Virus record (IMG/VR): IMGVR_UViG_3300025645_000048
Span: 1-64,000 of that record
Source: a virus
Reading direction: 5' to 3' (one strand)
DNA length: 64,000 bases
This document shows, one piece after another, positions 44,732 through 51,817 of this stretch. The notes under the pieces are model-generated. The model was not told where the DNA came from, ran no database searches, and saw only the letters and a list, made by a program, of their open reading frames with translations. The position numbers and the translations under genes are program-made. Numbering within the stretch: the stretch's first letter is position 1; each line of letters opens with the position of its first letter.

Positions 44732-44926
44732 TTAATTTAAGTTAATATTTCTTTCTAATTTTGTTTTATACCATTCAACATGAACAATATCATTGTTAAA
44801 CATATTGTCTGTATCTAAATCTTCTTTAGGTACATCATAGTGATATATTCCATATAACAAACCATTGTTGTTATCTTTTTTATCGGTTCTTTGTTGTTCA
44901 TAATGAACTGCTAATTTTACTATCAT
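44732..44926 (-). CDS. Hypothetical 64-residue protein
   Basis: It begins MIVKLAVHYEQQRTDKKDNN and has DIVHVEWYKTKLERNINLN at its end. Not recognised. It is preceded by the repeated AT-rich leader, and its stop merges into the leader of the next gene. Confidence 0.55.
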   Translation of the reverse strand: MIVKLAVHYEQQRTDKKDNNNGLLYGIYHYDVPKEDLDTDNMFNNDIVHVEWYKTKLERNINLN

Positions 44927-44938
44927 AATTTATTTAAT

Positions 44939-45067
44939 TTAAGTTAATATTTTTTGTACATCATAACTTAGTGCCACTAGTTCTTGAGTATCTTTTATTG
45001 ATTCTAATTGATTTTTAGAATACTTATCAGTAAGATTTAGTATTCTGTTTATTGCTCTTTCTCTCAT
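44939..45067 (-). CDS. Hypothetical 42-residue protein
   Basis: A short helical protein, MRERAINRILNLTDKYSKNQ and onwards, ending ALSYDVQKILT. Evidence for coding is the conserved leader before its ATG and a stop codon that lies inside the leader of the following gene, as in its neighbours. Function unknown. Confidence 0.5.
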   Translation of the reverse strand: MRERAINRILNLTDKYSKNQLESIKDTQELVALSYDVQKILT

Positions 45068-45082
45068 ATTATTTAATTTAAG

Positions 45083-45721
45083 TTATACATTATTTGTTGA
45101 TTCTACAATCTCTGCACAAAGTTCTGATGGAATCTTACTTCTATCAAAGTAGCTTCCTCGACCTTGAGTTCCACTTTGACTTCCTCTTGGTGCAGATACA
45201 TGACAAGGATCTCCATTGTTACACATAGGTTTAGGAGTCCAATAAGTATTGTTGGTCCATATGTCTGTTGGCTTCATCCTATCATCTCCATACTGACAAT
45301 AGGTTAAAGTGTGTCGGACATGGTCAACATCATTCCAATGAGGAGACTTTCTCATCTTGCCTCTTGGATTCTCTATGTACCAAATCATATTAGGATTTTT
45401 CTTAAGGAGTATATCTATAATCTTCATAGTTCTCATTAAGATGTTTATTCCTTTGACTGCATTATTTGTCTTTGGCATAAACTCATGTCCTTTCTCCCAA
45501 TGATGTCCAATAGATGCTACAGAAAATGACTCACATGGTGGTGATGCCCATAACATATCTACTCTGTCAAAATTGATTGAACTAACCTGAAAATCCATAA
45601 TATCACAAACATAATTTGTGTTTGGGAAATCCACACAATCAGAAGAGAAGACTTTGTGTCCTCTCTTCTCTGCCTCTTTTCCTATGCTTCGGCTTCCACT
45701 AAAAAGTTCTACCACATTCAT
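45083..45721 (-). CDS. Short C5-methyltransferase-like protein
   Basis: A 212-residue protein with an AdoMet-binding loop ELFSGSRSIGKEAEKRGHKV, a WASPPCESFSVAS motif with a candidate nucleophile Cys63, and IENPRGKMRK in place of the ENV motif. The usual QxRxR motif and the large target-recognition domain are missing. It ends with a Gly/Ser-rich basic region. This small class is widespread in phages and its specificity is generally unknown. It is a second methyltransferase, not a copy of the first. It overlaps the upstream gene by 4 nt. Confidence 0.8.
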   Translation of the reverse strand: MNVVELFSGSRSIGKEAEKRGHKVFSSDCVDFPNTNYVCDIMDFQVSSINFDRVDMLWASPPCESFSVASIGHHWEKGHEFMPKTNNAVKGINILMRTMKIIDILLKKNPNMIWYIENPRGKMRKSPHWNDVDHVRHTLTYCQYGDDRMKPTDIWTNNTYWTPKPMCNNGDPCHVSAPRGSQSGTQGRGSYFDRSKIPSELCAEIVESTNNV

Positions 45722-46062
45722 TGTTGGTTTCTTTTATAGTGACAAAAGATTAACCACTCATCAAGTCTGTCCTCAATGTAGTGTTGTAAATCAAAACTTA
45801 AGTCAGTTAGATAGTCGGCATAGTACTTAGTGTGGTCCACTTTTTTAGAAAGTGTCTGCCAATCTTTTGGTAATCTACCATTAAAATCTCCAATGATTTC
45901 ATTTTTGATTCTCTCCACTACAATAAGAGTTTGTCTTCTTACTAGTGGCATACTAAGGTGGAGATAATGCTCTTCCATAGCTTGTAAGAAATCATCTTTG
46001 TCGATAAATTCTTTGTCATAAGCATCAAGATTAAACTTTAATGCTTTCATAAATTTGCTCAT
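45718..46062 (-). CDS. Hypothetical 114-residue protein
   Basis: A helical protein with DKEFIDKDDFLQAMEEHYLH and YLTDLSFDLQHYIEDRLDEW. Not recognised. I start at the ATG preceded by AATAATT because an upstream TTG start would place the first eight codons across the leader. A strong hairpin lies 27 nt upstream. Confidence 0.6.
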   Translation of the reverse strand: MSKFMKALKFNLDAYDKEFIDKDDFLQAMEEHYLHLSMPLVRRQTLIVVERIKNEIIGDFNGRLPKDWQTLSKKVDHTKYYADYLTDLSFDLQHYIEDRLDEWLIFCHYKRNQQ

Positions 46063-46088
46063 AATTATTTGTATTAAGTTAAACAATG

Positions 46089-46108
46089 ACTCCCAGATGT
46101 CTGGGAGT
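46089..46108 (-). other. Perfect 8-bp hairpin in an early intergenic gap
   Basis: ACTCCCAG pairs with CTGGGAGT around a 4-nt loop. The following bases are not a T-run on either strand, so it is not a standard terminator. It may be a processing or stability element. Confidence 0.6.
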
Positions 46109-46127
46109 TTCGTAGGTGTTTAAACCT

Positions 46128-46637
46128 TTACTCTTCAGATTGTTCTTTCTCTACAAAGTCATACTTCTGTCTTAAGTCTCCCTCTGTACATTCTTTAGGG
46201 AATAACTCTTCCATAAGTGCTTTCTCACAACTATACATCCATTTTGTGCCCTCCTTTTTTATTTGTTCGGCTTTCCTACTGCCTACTGAGGTGTCCTTAA
46301 TTAGTGTTTTATAAGTCTCAACAGAAATGTCTTTCCATAACTTCTTTAATTCTCCTTCAGAATCACACATAGTATTCCAAATGTTATTACCTTCTTTGTC
46401 ATATGCAGAGTCACCTAAAATAGTTATTTTATCTCCTTGCCACCTACCGATAATGGTAGATGGTTGAGGAATTGAATCTTTGTACTCTATGTGTCCTTCT
46501 GCCAATAGTAAAGCAAGTCCTTGCAGAATCTCTCCTCTACTGCTTATAATCTCTCCTATTTTTAACCCACTACCGAAAGTATGAGGAGTAAGTAGTTCTT
46601 TTTTTGTTTTGTTTATTACTCTAAAATATTGTCCCAT
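46128..46637 (-). CDS. Conserved phage hypothetical protein (MGQYF family)
   Basis: A 169-residue protein starting MGQYFRVINKTKKELLTPHT, then FGSGLKIGEI and IIGRWQGDKITILGDSAYDK. I have seen this opening and the GxW-GD-I-x-GD pattern in conserved proteins of unknown function in phages and actinobacteria. The C-terminal ~60 residues are helical with two Cys residues. It is one of the larger early genes, downstream of a gene with the AACAATAATT leader. Confidence 0.65.
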   Translation of the reverse strand: MGQYFRVINKTKKELLTPHTFGSGLKIGEIISSRGEILQGLALLLAEGHIEYKDSIPQPSTIIGRWQGDKITILGDSAYDKEGNNIWNTMCDSEGELKKLWKDISVETYKTLIKDTSVGSRKAEQIKKEGTKWMYSCEKALMEELFPKECTEGDLRQKYDFVEKEQSEE

Positions 46638-46639
46638 AA

Positions 46640-46855
46640 TTATTGTTTTTGTTCTTTTATTAGTTTATTAATGTCTTGTACTATTTTGAATACATTGTCT
46701 CCAACATCTGCACCTTCAATAATCCATTCTATTTTTTCTATAAGTTCTTTTTTGTTCATAATTATTGCTTTTGATTTATTTTTAGATTTTTCTATTAATA
46801 TTAATAAGTCATCTTGTGAATTGTTCCAATCCCAATATTCTTTAGTATTTCTCAT
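46640..46855 (-). CDS. Small protein, perhaps a fusion of two short genes
   Basis: A 71-residue protein: an acidic N-terminal part (MRNTKEYWDWNNSQDDLLIL) and a C-terminal part starting at an internal Met at 46759 (MNKKELIEKIEWIIEGADVG). The internal Met is preceded by GCAATAATT, nearly identical to the leaders of the flanking genes. The second half could therefore be translated separately as 39 residues, or the two parts may be a fusion that read through the leader. Confidence 0.5.
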   Translation of the reverse strand: MRNTKEYWDWNNSQDDLLILIEKSKNKSKAIIMNKKELIEKIEWIIEGADVGDNVFKIVQDINKLIKEQKQ

Positions 46856-46857
46856 AA

Positions 46858-47148
46858 TTATTGTTTTTGATTTAAGATGAATTCATTTAAATGTTCTTTG
46901 TTGCTTTGGTCAAGCATCATATAGAACTCATAGAAGATTATTGTTCCAGTCATATTTCTTACAAATGGATTAGAACATTCTTCTCTTGCCTTAGTTAAGT
47001 GTGTAACCAAAGTATCCCATTTATCTTGTAGGTGGTTTGCAAGTAATGGATTGTCTGTCCAGACTCTATCAATAAAGTCATAGTGAAAATTGTTAGCATA
47101 GTAAGTAAATGCTACAATTGGGTCTTGTTTTGTTTTAGTGTGTGCCAT
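46858..47148 (-). CDS. Hypothetical 96-residue protein
   Basis: A helical protein rich in aromatic residues: VAFTYYANNFHYDFIDRVW, then ANHLQDKWDTLVTHLTKARE and GTIIFYEFYMMLDQSNKEHL. Not recognised. It belongs to the minus-strand run of small genes with AATTATG-type starts. Confidence 0.6.
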   Translation of the reverse strand: MAHTKTKQDPIVAFTYYANNFHYDFIDRVWTDNPLLANHLQDKWDTLVTHLTKAREECSNPFVRNMTGTIIFYEFYMMLDQSNKEHLNEFILNQKQ

Positions 47149-47154
47149 AGTTAT

Positions 47155-47421
47155 TTATTTAATTGTTTTTAAAATTTTAGCATCATGCCATATATGAATC
47201 ATTGAGCATATAACATCATCTGTATGCTCTCCTTTATAATAGAAATTATACCAAGTTGTAAACTCTTCATCTGCTTTACAATATTCTTTTTTGAAAATCT
47301 CATATTCTTCATCACTTGTTCCGAACATATAGTTCAATGCTACATAACCATTTTTGTTGGTTTCTTTATACACCCAAAAGTCATCTACAACAAGGTGTTC
47401 AATCTTTAAAGTATTTTCCAT
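47155..47421 (-). CDS. Hypothetical 88-residue protein
   Basis: A mixed alpha/beta acidic protein with VVDDFWVYKETNKNGYVALN and EEFTTWYNFYYKGEHTDDVI. No family recognised. It has A/T-only spacers on both sides. Confidence 0.6.
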   Translation of the reverse strand: MENTLKIEHLVVDDFWVYKETNKNGYVALNYMFGTSDEEYEIFKKEYCKADEEFTTWYNFYYKGEHTDDVICSMIHIWHDAKILKTIK

Positions 47422-47423
47422 AG

Positions 47424-47756
47424 TTATTTCTGTTTTTTAGATAGGTTAGTAATAATGTGTGCCATTGTATTTAAATGGTTTTCTAGTGGAGAATTTTTGT
47501 GTTCATTTCCATTCTCATCCAAGTGGATAATTGGAGATGAATTATCAAATTCCCAAGCTAGATCCTTTCCAGCTGTAGCATCCAAAACATCAATAATTCT
47601 ATTACATTGATTGATTTGTGCTTGAATAATTACTTGTTGTTTAGGCAAGGTTTTTTGTCCACTTATAGTGGTGTAGTAATTCTCTTCTAATCCCTCTTTT
47701 CTATTAGAGATTAAGTCTCGAATTAAGTCTAAATCTTTAGATTCAAATTGATTCAT
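47424..47756 (-). CDS. Hypothetical 110-residue protein
   Basis: A helical protein starting MNQFESKDLDLIRDLISNRK, with YYTTISGQKTLPKQQVIIQA and a C-terminal LNTMAHIITNLSKKQK. Not recognised. An upstream ATG at 47783 adds nine residues, but those codons coincide with the AT-rich leader, so I prefer the downstream start. Confidence 0.6.
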   Translation of the reverse strand: MNQFESKDLDLIRDLISNRKEGLEENYYTTISGQKTLPKQQVIIQAQINQCNRIIDVLDATAGKDLAWEFDNSSPIIHLDENGNEHKNSPLENHLNTMAHIITNLSKKQK

Positions 47757-47798
47757 AATTTTATTAAATTTAATTATCTGCATTATTGCATTGAGATT

Positions 47799-47821
47799 AG
47801 GAGAGGAATCGAGCCTCTCCT
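47799..47821 (-). other. Second early-region hairpin
   Basis: AGGAGAGG pairs with CCTCTCCT around a 7-nt loop. It lies in the gap between two small early genes, without a T-run, like the hairpin at 46089. Confidence 0.6.
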
Positions 47822-47830
47822 TGTTCCAAA

Positions 47831-48469
47831 CTAATCTATAGTACCACTTGTCATTCCTCTATTCAAGTAATACTCTTTCTCCTTACTTATCTCTTCTTCT
47901 GATTGTTGAGCATCTATAGTGAATAACACATCTTCTTCAATGTAATTGTCTCTCCATTGATTTGTGTCATAGTGCAACATTGCACCACCATCATTACCCT
48001 CATCATCAGTCTGAGGAATTAAGATAGTACCATCATCTAACCATAGTGCAAGTGGAGATTTGTACCATCCAAAACTCTCACATTCTTGTGGATTTAAGTG
48101 TCTGACATTAACAATCTTTCTACCAATTAGATGTGTGAATCTTGACCTATATTTATTGTGAGGTAGATTATTTACATAATCTTGAGCATTCTTACTTAAC
48201 TCTCTAAGCATTGCATTGACTTTATTTGGGTTTTTTGAATATTGTATACCATAAAGTCCTAACTTATAAGTGTTCTTAGCTTCTTTAATAAGTAGTCTAT
48301 CAGTTAACCAATCTGCAATAGTATTATTGTAGTAACCTTGCTTACTGATGAATTTCTTTGGATTCTTTCCTTGAGCAATCCATACTTGTTCTCTAATGTC
48401 CTTTAGAGTAAAAGGTTTGTCATCGAATTTATTAAATAGGTTGACAAAGATTTGTTGTTTGATTTTCAT
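47831..48469 (-). CDS. Early protein with N-terminal winged-helix-like region
   Basis: A 212-residue protein. The N-terminal ~75 residues (FDDKPFTLKDIREQVWIAQG ... NNTIADWLTDRLLIKEAKNT) look like a winged-helix. The C-terminal part contains IGRKIVNVRHLNPQECESFG, then WYKSPLALWLDDGTILIPQT and DEGNDGGAMLHYD. That second block is a conserved small fold in phage proteins of unknown function. It may be a regulator or a host-binding early protein. Confidence 0.6.
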   Translation of the reverse strand: MKIKQQIFVNLFNKFDDKPFTLKDIREQVWIAQGKNPKKFISKQGYYNNTIADWLTDRLLIKEAKNTYKLGLYGIQYSKNPNKVNAMLRELSKNAQDYVNNLPHNKYRSRFTHLIGRKIVNVRHLNPQECESFGWYKSPLALWLDDGTILIPQTDDEGNDGGAMLHYDTNQWRDNYIEEDVLFTIDAQQSEEEISKEKEYYLNRGMTSGTID

Positions 48470-48594
48470 TATGATGTGATTAAGTTAAAAGTTATAAATG
48501 TAATTCCTATAATATCAAAGAATAGTAATGTGTAGACTAAACAAGCTACTATAGGGTTAGTGTCATTCCAAATTGATTTGATTAAGTATTTCAT
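48469..48594 (-). CDS. 41-residue single-pass membrane protein
   Basis: It starts MKYLIKSIWNDTNPIVACLV and continues YTLLFFDIIGITFITFNLIT plus Ser, with one strongly hydrophobic span. The stop overlaps the next ATG as TAATG. The hydrophobic pattern and the overlap support a real gene. It could be an early membrane effector. Not recognised. Confidence 0.5.
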   Translation of the reverse strand: MKYLIKSIWNDTNPIVACLVYTLLFFDIIGITFITFNLITS

Positions 48595-48596
48595 AG

Positions 48597-48800
48597 TTAA
48601 GATATATTAGGGTTAAATTCAGTTATATAATAGTCTAGTAAATCATCTTTAGATTCTATTCTATTTTTATACAATGCATCTTGAGTTGCATAATATTTAG
48701 TGTTGGATTCAGTAATAGTGATGACATTACCATCTTCTATCCACTCATCAAACCTCTTTAAGATTTGAGAAAATTGATTATTTGTAAGTCTTATACTCAT
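48597..48800 (-). CDS. Hypothetical 67-residue protein
   Basis: A short protein starting MSIRLTNNQFSQILKRFDEW, then DGNVITITESNTKYYATQDA. Its opening resembles that of the neighbouring 59-residue gene only in the I-R-L-T pattern. Function unknown. Confidence 0.55.
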   Translation of the reverse strand: MSIRLTNNQFSQILKRFDEWIEDGNVITITESNTKYYATQDALYKNRIESKDDLLDYYITEFNPNIS

Positions 48801-48805
48801 AGTTA

Positions 48806-48985
48806 TTATTTGTTAGGGTTAATGGTTACACAATAAGAAGAACTTCTTCCATCGGTTAATAATTCTTTAAATTTTAGACTTAATTCCTCTAGTCCATCTG
48901 TACTATTTTGAGGTTGAGTCTTAATCTCCATAGACACTAGGTTAGATAATTTTGCTAAGTCTGTAAGTGTTAGTCTTGTAATCAT
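48806..48985 (-). CDS. Hypothetical 59-residue protein
   Basis: It begins MITRLTLTDLAKLSNLVSME, followed by LEELSLKFKELLTDGRSSSY. It lies 5 nt from the next gene, with a CTATAACT-type leader shared by neighbours. Helical, not recognised. Confidence 0.5.
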   Translation of the reverse strand: MITRLTLTDLAKLSNLVSMEIKTQPQNSTDGLEELSLKFKELLTDGRSSSYCVTINPNK

Positions 48986-48987
48986 AG

Positions 48988-49071
48988 TTATAGGTTTAAA
49001 GGGTTAATGTTAATGTCTAATGCTTCACTCATTGTGAATACATTCTCGATAATAATAGTTAATTCATCCAT
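48988..49071 (-). CDS. First small gene of the minus-strand block (27 residues)
   Basis: The peptide starts MDELTIIIENVFTMSEALDI. I choose this ATG because the ~20 nt before it (AATTAAATTAAATACA) are the leader seen at genuine starts such as 11776. A longer frame starting at 49176 would give 62 residues but would cover the candidate promoter box and a leader hairpin. Function unknown. Confidence 0.4.
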   Translation of the reverse strand: MDELTIIIENVFTMSEALDININPLNL

Positions 49072-49108
49072 TGTATTTAATTTAATTAAGTTAGATATGA
49101 GAGGTAAG

Positions 49109-49125
49109 TCACTGACTATCAGTGA
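49109..49125 (-). other. Hairpin in the leader of the minus-strand block
   Basis: TCACTGA pairs with TCAGTGA around CTA. It lies ~40 nt upstream of the first small gene in the minus direction and could affect leader stability or termination. Confidence 0.45.
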
Positions 49126-49165
49126 GTTAGGTGTAAATTGTGTGTATAGTGTGTCTCTCATAGAG

Positions 49166-49173
49166 TAAATATA
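49166..49173 (-). promoter_or_regulatory. Weak promoter box for the minus-strand block
   Basis: On the minus strand it reads TATATTTA, one base off TAnnTTTG. It is the best candidate for transcription of the early small genes. Confidence 0.35.
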
Positions 49174-49176
49174 CAA

Positions 49177-49679
49177 TAAATATCTAATATATTACTAATA
49201 CTTTACTAATACTTTTAGACTAGGAGAAACAATTCTCTTTAATACTTATTTCAAATGATTACTATTTAATATTTAATTGACTAATCATAATCAAGTGTGA
49301 AATGATAGTTGAGTTTTGTTTGTGTTTTGTTTAGTTGTAATTCAGTCGGTGAGGGGGTTAAGGGAAGGCTCTCTGTCTCTTCTCTTTTGTTTAACCAATT
49401 GAAGAGGGAAGGCTACAGATAGTGGAGTAGGAGTTATGTATACACCTAATTAACAAGGGATGTGAGGAGTCACACCTACCTAGTACCTACCTATGTCATA
49501 AGGGGTGGAGGAATTCTGAAAAAATCTGAAAAAAAAAGTTGAAATCCTTTTTTAATCAAAAAAAAATAATGACTTTCTGTGGGGGTGGGGTGTGTGTATA
49601 AGCACTAATAACCCTCAACCTCTATATATCTAATAACTCAAAAAAATTTTCAGTATCTTTACTATCTAAATTTATAGCT
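49177..49679. other. Divergent non-coding region
   Basis: I see no gene. It holds direct repeats AGGGAAGGCT (49361-49370 and 49405-49414), a tandem ACCTACCTA (49474-49482, 49485-49493), a G/T-rich run with GGGGGTGGGG near 49580, and A/T runs. It separates minus-strand early genes from plus-strand genes and is the most plausible place for an origin or master promoter region, though nothing proves that. Confidence 0.5.
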
Positions 49680-49877
49680 ATGAATAAATCTGATTACATT
49701 GATGGGTTGTACGTTAAGAACGGAAGACTTATAAATGAACGACCAAACAGTATGACTGGGATTCAAAAGGCAGTATCTATTAAACGATCAGTAACTAACG
49801 ATCGTAAGATAAATCAAGTTGCAGAAGCGATACAGTTAGCTGAAAATAAAAAGAACTTTAACGAACTTAATTTCTAA
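49680..49877 (+). CDS. Hypothetical 65-residue protein
   Basis: A basic helical protein: MNKSDYIDGLYVKNGRLINE, then MTGIQKAVSIKRSVTNDRKI and AEAIQLAENKK. A TATCTTTA box, one base off consensus, lies 18 nt upstream. It is the first rightward gene after the divergent region, so it may be an early regulator, but I do not recognise it. Confidence 0.55.
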   Translation: MNKSDYIDGLYVKNGRLINERPNSMTGIQKAVSIKRSVTNDRKINQVAEAIQLAENKKNFNELNF

Positions 49878-50133
49878 AAAATTTTCTGTTTTCTTTTTGT
49901 TTGAATTAAGGGGTTTAGAAATAAATCTCTTTTTTTTTGCAAAGTGTATGATAACTGACACAACTATGACAACTAAAATTTAAAATCGACACAACCTAAC
50001 TAACTGATTACTAGTACTTTTATTATTATAATTATTAATAATGTCGATTATGTCGAAAAAAATACTATTATAAAAATAAAAAAAAAGTAAAGTATAGTAA
50101 AATATATATAGAGTGTATAGTAGCAAAAAACAT

Positions 50134-50145
50134 TGTCATTTGACA
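50134..50145. promoter_or_regulatory. Operator-like inverted repeat TGTCATTTGACA
   Basis: A perfect TGTCA-TT-TGACA repeat directly adjoins the TTTTG of the groEL -33 region. The same 12-mer is at 41006-41017. A bound protein here would block the polymerase. Confidence 0.6.
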
Positions 50146-50147
50146 TT

Positions 50148-50176
50148 TTGCTTTTTCACAAATTATACTATCTTTG
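50148..50176 (+). promoter_or_regulatory. groEL promoter, TTG-N18-TATCTTTG
   Basis: TTG at 50148-50150 and TATCTTTG at 50169-50176 match the Bacteroidota -33/-7 elements. The leader then runs through AATTTAATTTAAT to the ATG. Confidence 0.7.
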
Positions 50177-50203
50177 TTTAGTAATCTAATTTAATTTAAT
50201 CTA

Positions 50204-51817
50204 ATGAGTGCACAAGGCTATATACCCAAAGACCTAACTTTTGATGAAGAAGGTCGTAAACAATTAATCCAAGGAATTACTGCAATATCTAAAGCTGTAA
50301 AAAGTACGCTAGGCCCACGCGGTCAGACTGTACTCATTGAATCACCCGATCATGTTGGTGGAATCACAGTGACTAAGGATGGTGTGACTGTAGCCAAGTC
50401 TATATTCCTAGACAACCCAATAGAAAACCTAGCCATACAAATGATGAAGGATGCAGCAACTAGAACTGCTAACTCTGCGGGTGATGGGACAACTACTGCA
50501 ATAGTATTAACTGAAGCGATAGTAAATGCAGGACAAGAACTATTAAAAGAAAACCATAACATCACCGAGGTGATTAAAGCAATCAACAAGCATTGTGATA
50601 AAATAATTAGTATACTTGAAAAAGATGCCAAGAAGATTACTCCTGAAACTCTACTAGATGTTGCAACAATATCTGCCAACAACGACAAAGAGATAGGCCA
50701 GATAATATCTGATGCCTATAAAAAAGTTGGTGCCAATGGTATAGTTACTGTAGAAAAGTCACAGAACCACGAGACCTATGCCGAGGTGACTAATGGTATA
50801 AAAGTAGATCGAGGATACTCCTCACCTATGTTTTTGAACAATCATCGTAAAGACGAGTGTGTGCTTGAAGATGTCTTGGTCTTAGTGTGTGACATAACAA
50901 TTGACAATATTCTGCAAATAGAGAATGTACTCAAACCAATCATACAACAAAACAAGAAACTACTAATCATCGCACCATGTGCTGACAATGTGGTCAACAC
51001 TCTTGCGGCCAATGTGGTTCGTAATAATTTAAAAGTATGTACTGTTCTGCCTCCACAGTTTGGCTACAAAAGTCACGAGCTGATGCAAGATATAGCATTC
51101 GCGGTCGGTGCAAAAATATTCTCAGAACAAACTGGTGACGACTTAAGTCTTATAAACATGAACGACCTTGGTCATGTAGATAAAATAATAGTTGGTAAAG
51201 ACTCCAGTGTGTTAATCAAGGACGCAGACATAAGCGAGGCAACACAAAACAGAATAGAAGAGCTGAAGGAACAACAACAAAATATGACAATTAAAAGCGA
51301 TAAAGACTTTATAAACGAGAGAGTGGCAAGTCTAGCTGGTGCCATTGGTTGTATATATGTCGGAGCTAATAGCGACGTGGAGCAAAAAGAAAAATTTGAC
51401 CGAGTCGATGACTCGGTGTGTGCAGTTCGTAGCGCCTTGCAAGAAGGCATTATTCCCGGCGGAGGACTGGCACTATTTCATTGTGCTAGGTTTTTAAAAG
51501 AATATATTAAGTCATACAAGCCATTTGAGAACGAACCCAACATACAAGTAGCTGGTGAGATATTAGCCCAAGCAATACAAGTGCCATTAAAACAAATAAT
51601 TATTAATTCAGGTCAAGATGTGACTGAAATAATTAGTAAATTTCAACACATGGGAGGTAATATAGGATACGATGTTAAGAATGAAGATGTTGATGACATG
51701 TATGTGTTAGGTGTAATCGATCCACTTAAAGTAACTAAGAATGCACTGGTCAATGCAGTGTCTGTAGCCACAACAATACTATCAACTAATGCAATAATAA
51801 CACATAAACGAGCATGA
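50204..51817 (+). CDS. groEL: Phage-encoded chaperonin GroEL
   Basis: This 537-residue group I chaperonin subunit forms a folding cage with GroES. Equatorial ATP-site motifs are intact: TLGPRGQTVLIE, VTKDGVTVAKSI (Asp59), SAGDGTTTAIVL (Asp94) and the late RVDDSVCAVR with IIPGGGLALFH. The apical domain has weaker similarity but keeps the GYSSPMFLNN and AVGAKIFSEQTG segments. The Gly-Gly-Met C-terminal tail of bacterial GroEL is missing; it ends IITHKRA. Intact catalytic Asp residues suggest a working ATPase. The groES stop-start overlap makes an operon. It probably folds phage proteins such as the capsid or giant internal proteins. A cellular origin of the window is unlikely given the phage genes on both sides. 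Confidence 0.97.
   Translation: MSAQGYIPKDLTFDEEGRKQLIQGITAISKAVKSTLGPRGQTVLIESPDHVGGITVTKDGVTVAKSIFLDNPIENLAIQMMKDAATRTANSAGDGTTTAIVLTEAIVNAGQELLKENHNITEVIKAINKHCDKIISILEKDAKKITPETLLDVATISANNDKEIGQIISDAYKKVGANGIVTVEKSQNHETYAEVTNGIKVDRGYSSPMFLNNHRKDECVLEDVLVLVCDITIDNILQIENVLKPIIQQNKKLLIIAPCADNVVNTLAANVVRNNLKVCTVLPPQFGYKSHELMQDIAFAVGAKIFSEQTGDDLSLINMNDLGHVDKIIVGKDSSVLIKDADISEATQNRIEELKEQQQNMTIKSDKDFINERVASLAGAIGCIYVGANSDVEQKEKFDRVDDSVCAVRSALQEGIIPGGGLALFHCARFLKEYIKSYKPFENEPNIQVAGEILAQAIQVPLKQIIINSGQDVTEIISKFQHMGGNIGYDVKNEDVDDMYVLGVIDPLKVTKNALVNAVSVATTILSTNAIITHKRA

Larger units (their letters stand above)
49878..50203 (+). promoter_or_regulatory. groEL control region
   Basis: A 326-nt gene-free stretch. 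It contains GACACAAC twice (49957-49964, 49988-49995), ATGACAAC, the pair ATGTCGAT/TATGTCGA (50041-50056), long A/T tracts, the inverted repeat TGTCATTTGACA and the promoter. The TGTC/GACA boxes resemble those before the primase operon. Confidence 0.6.
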
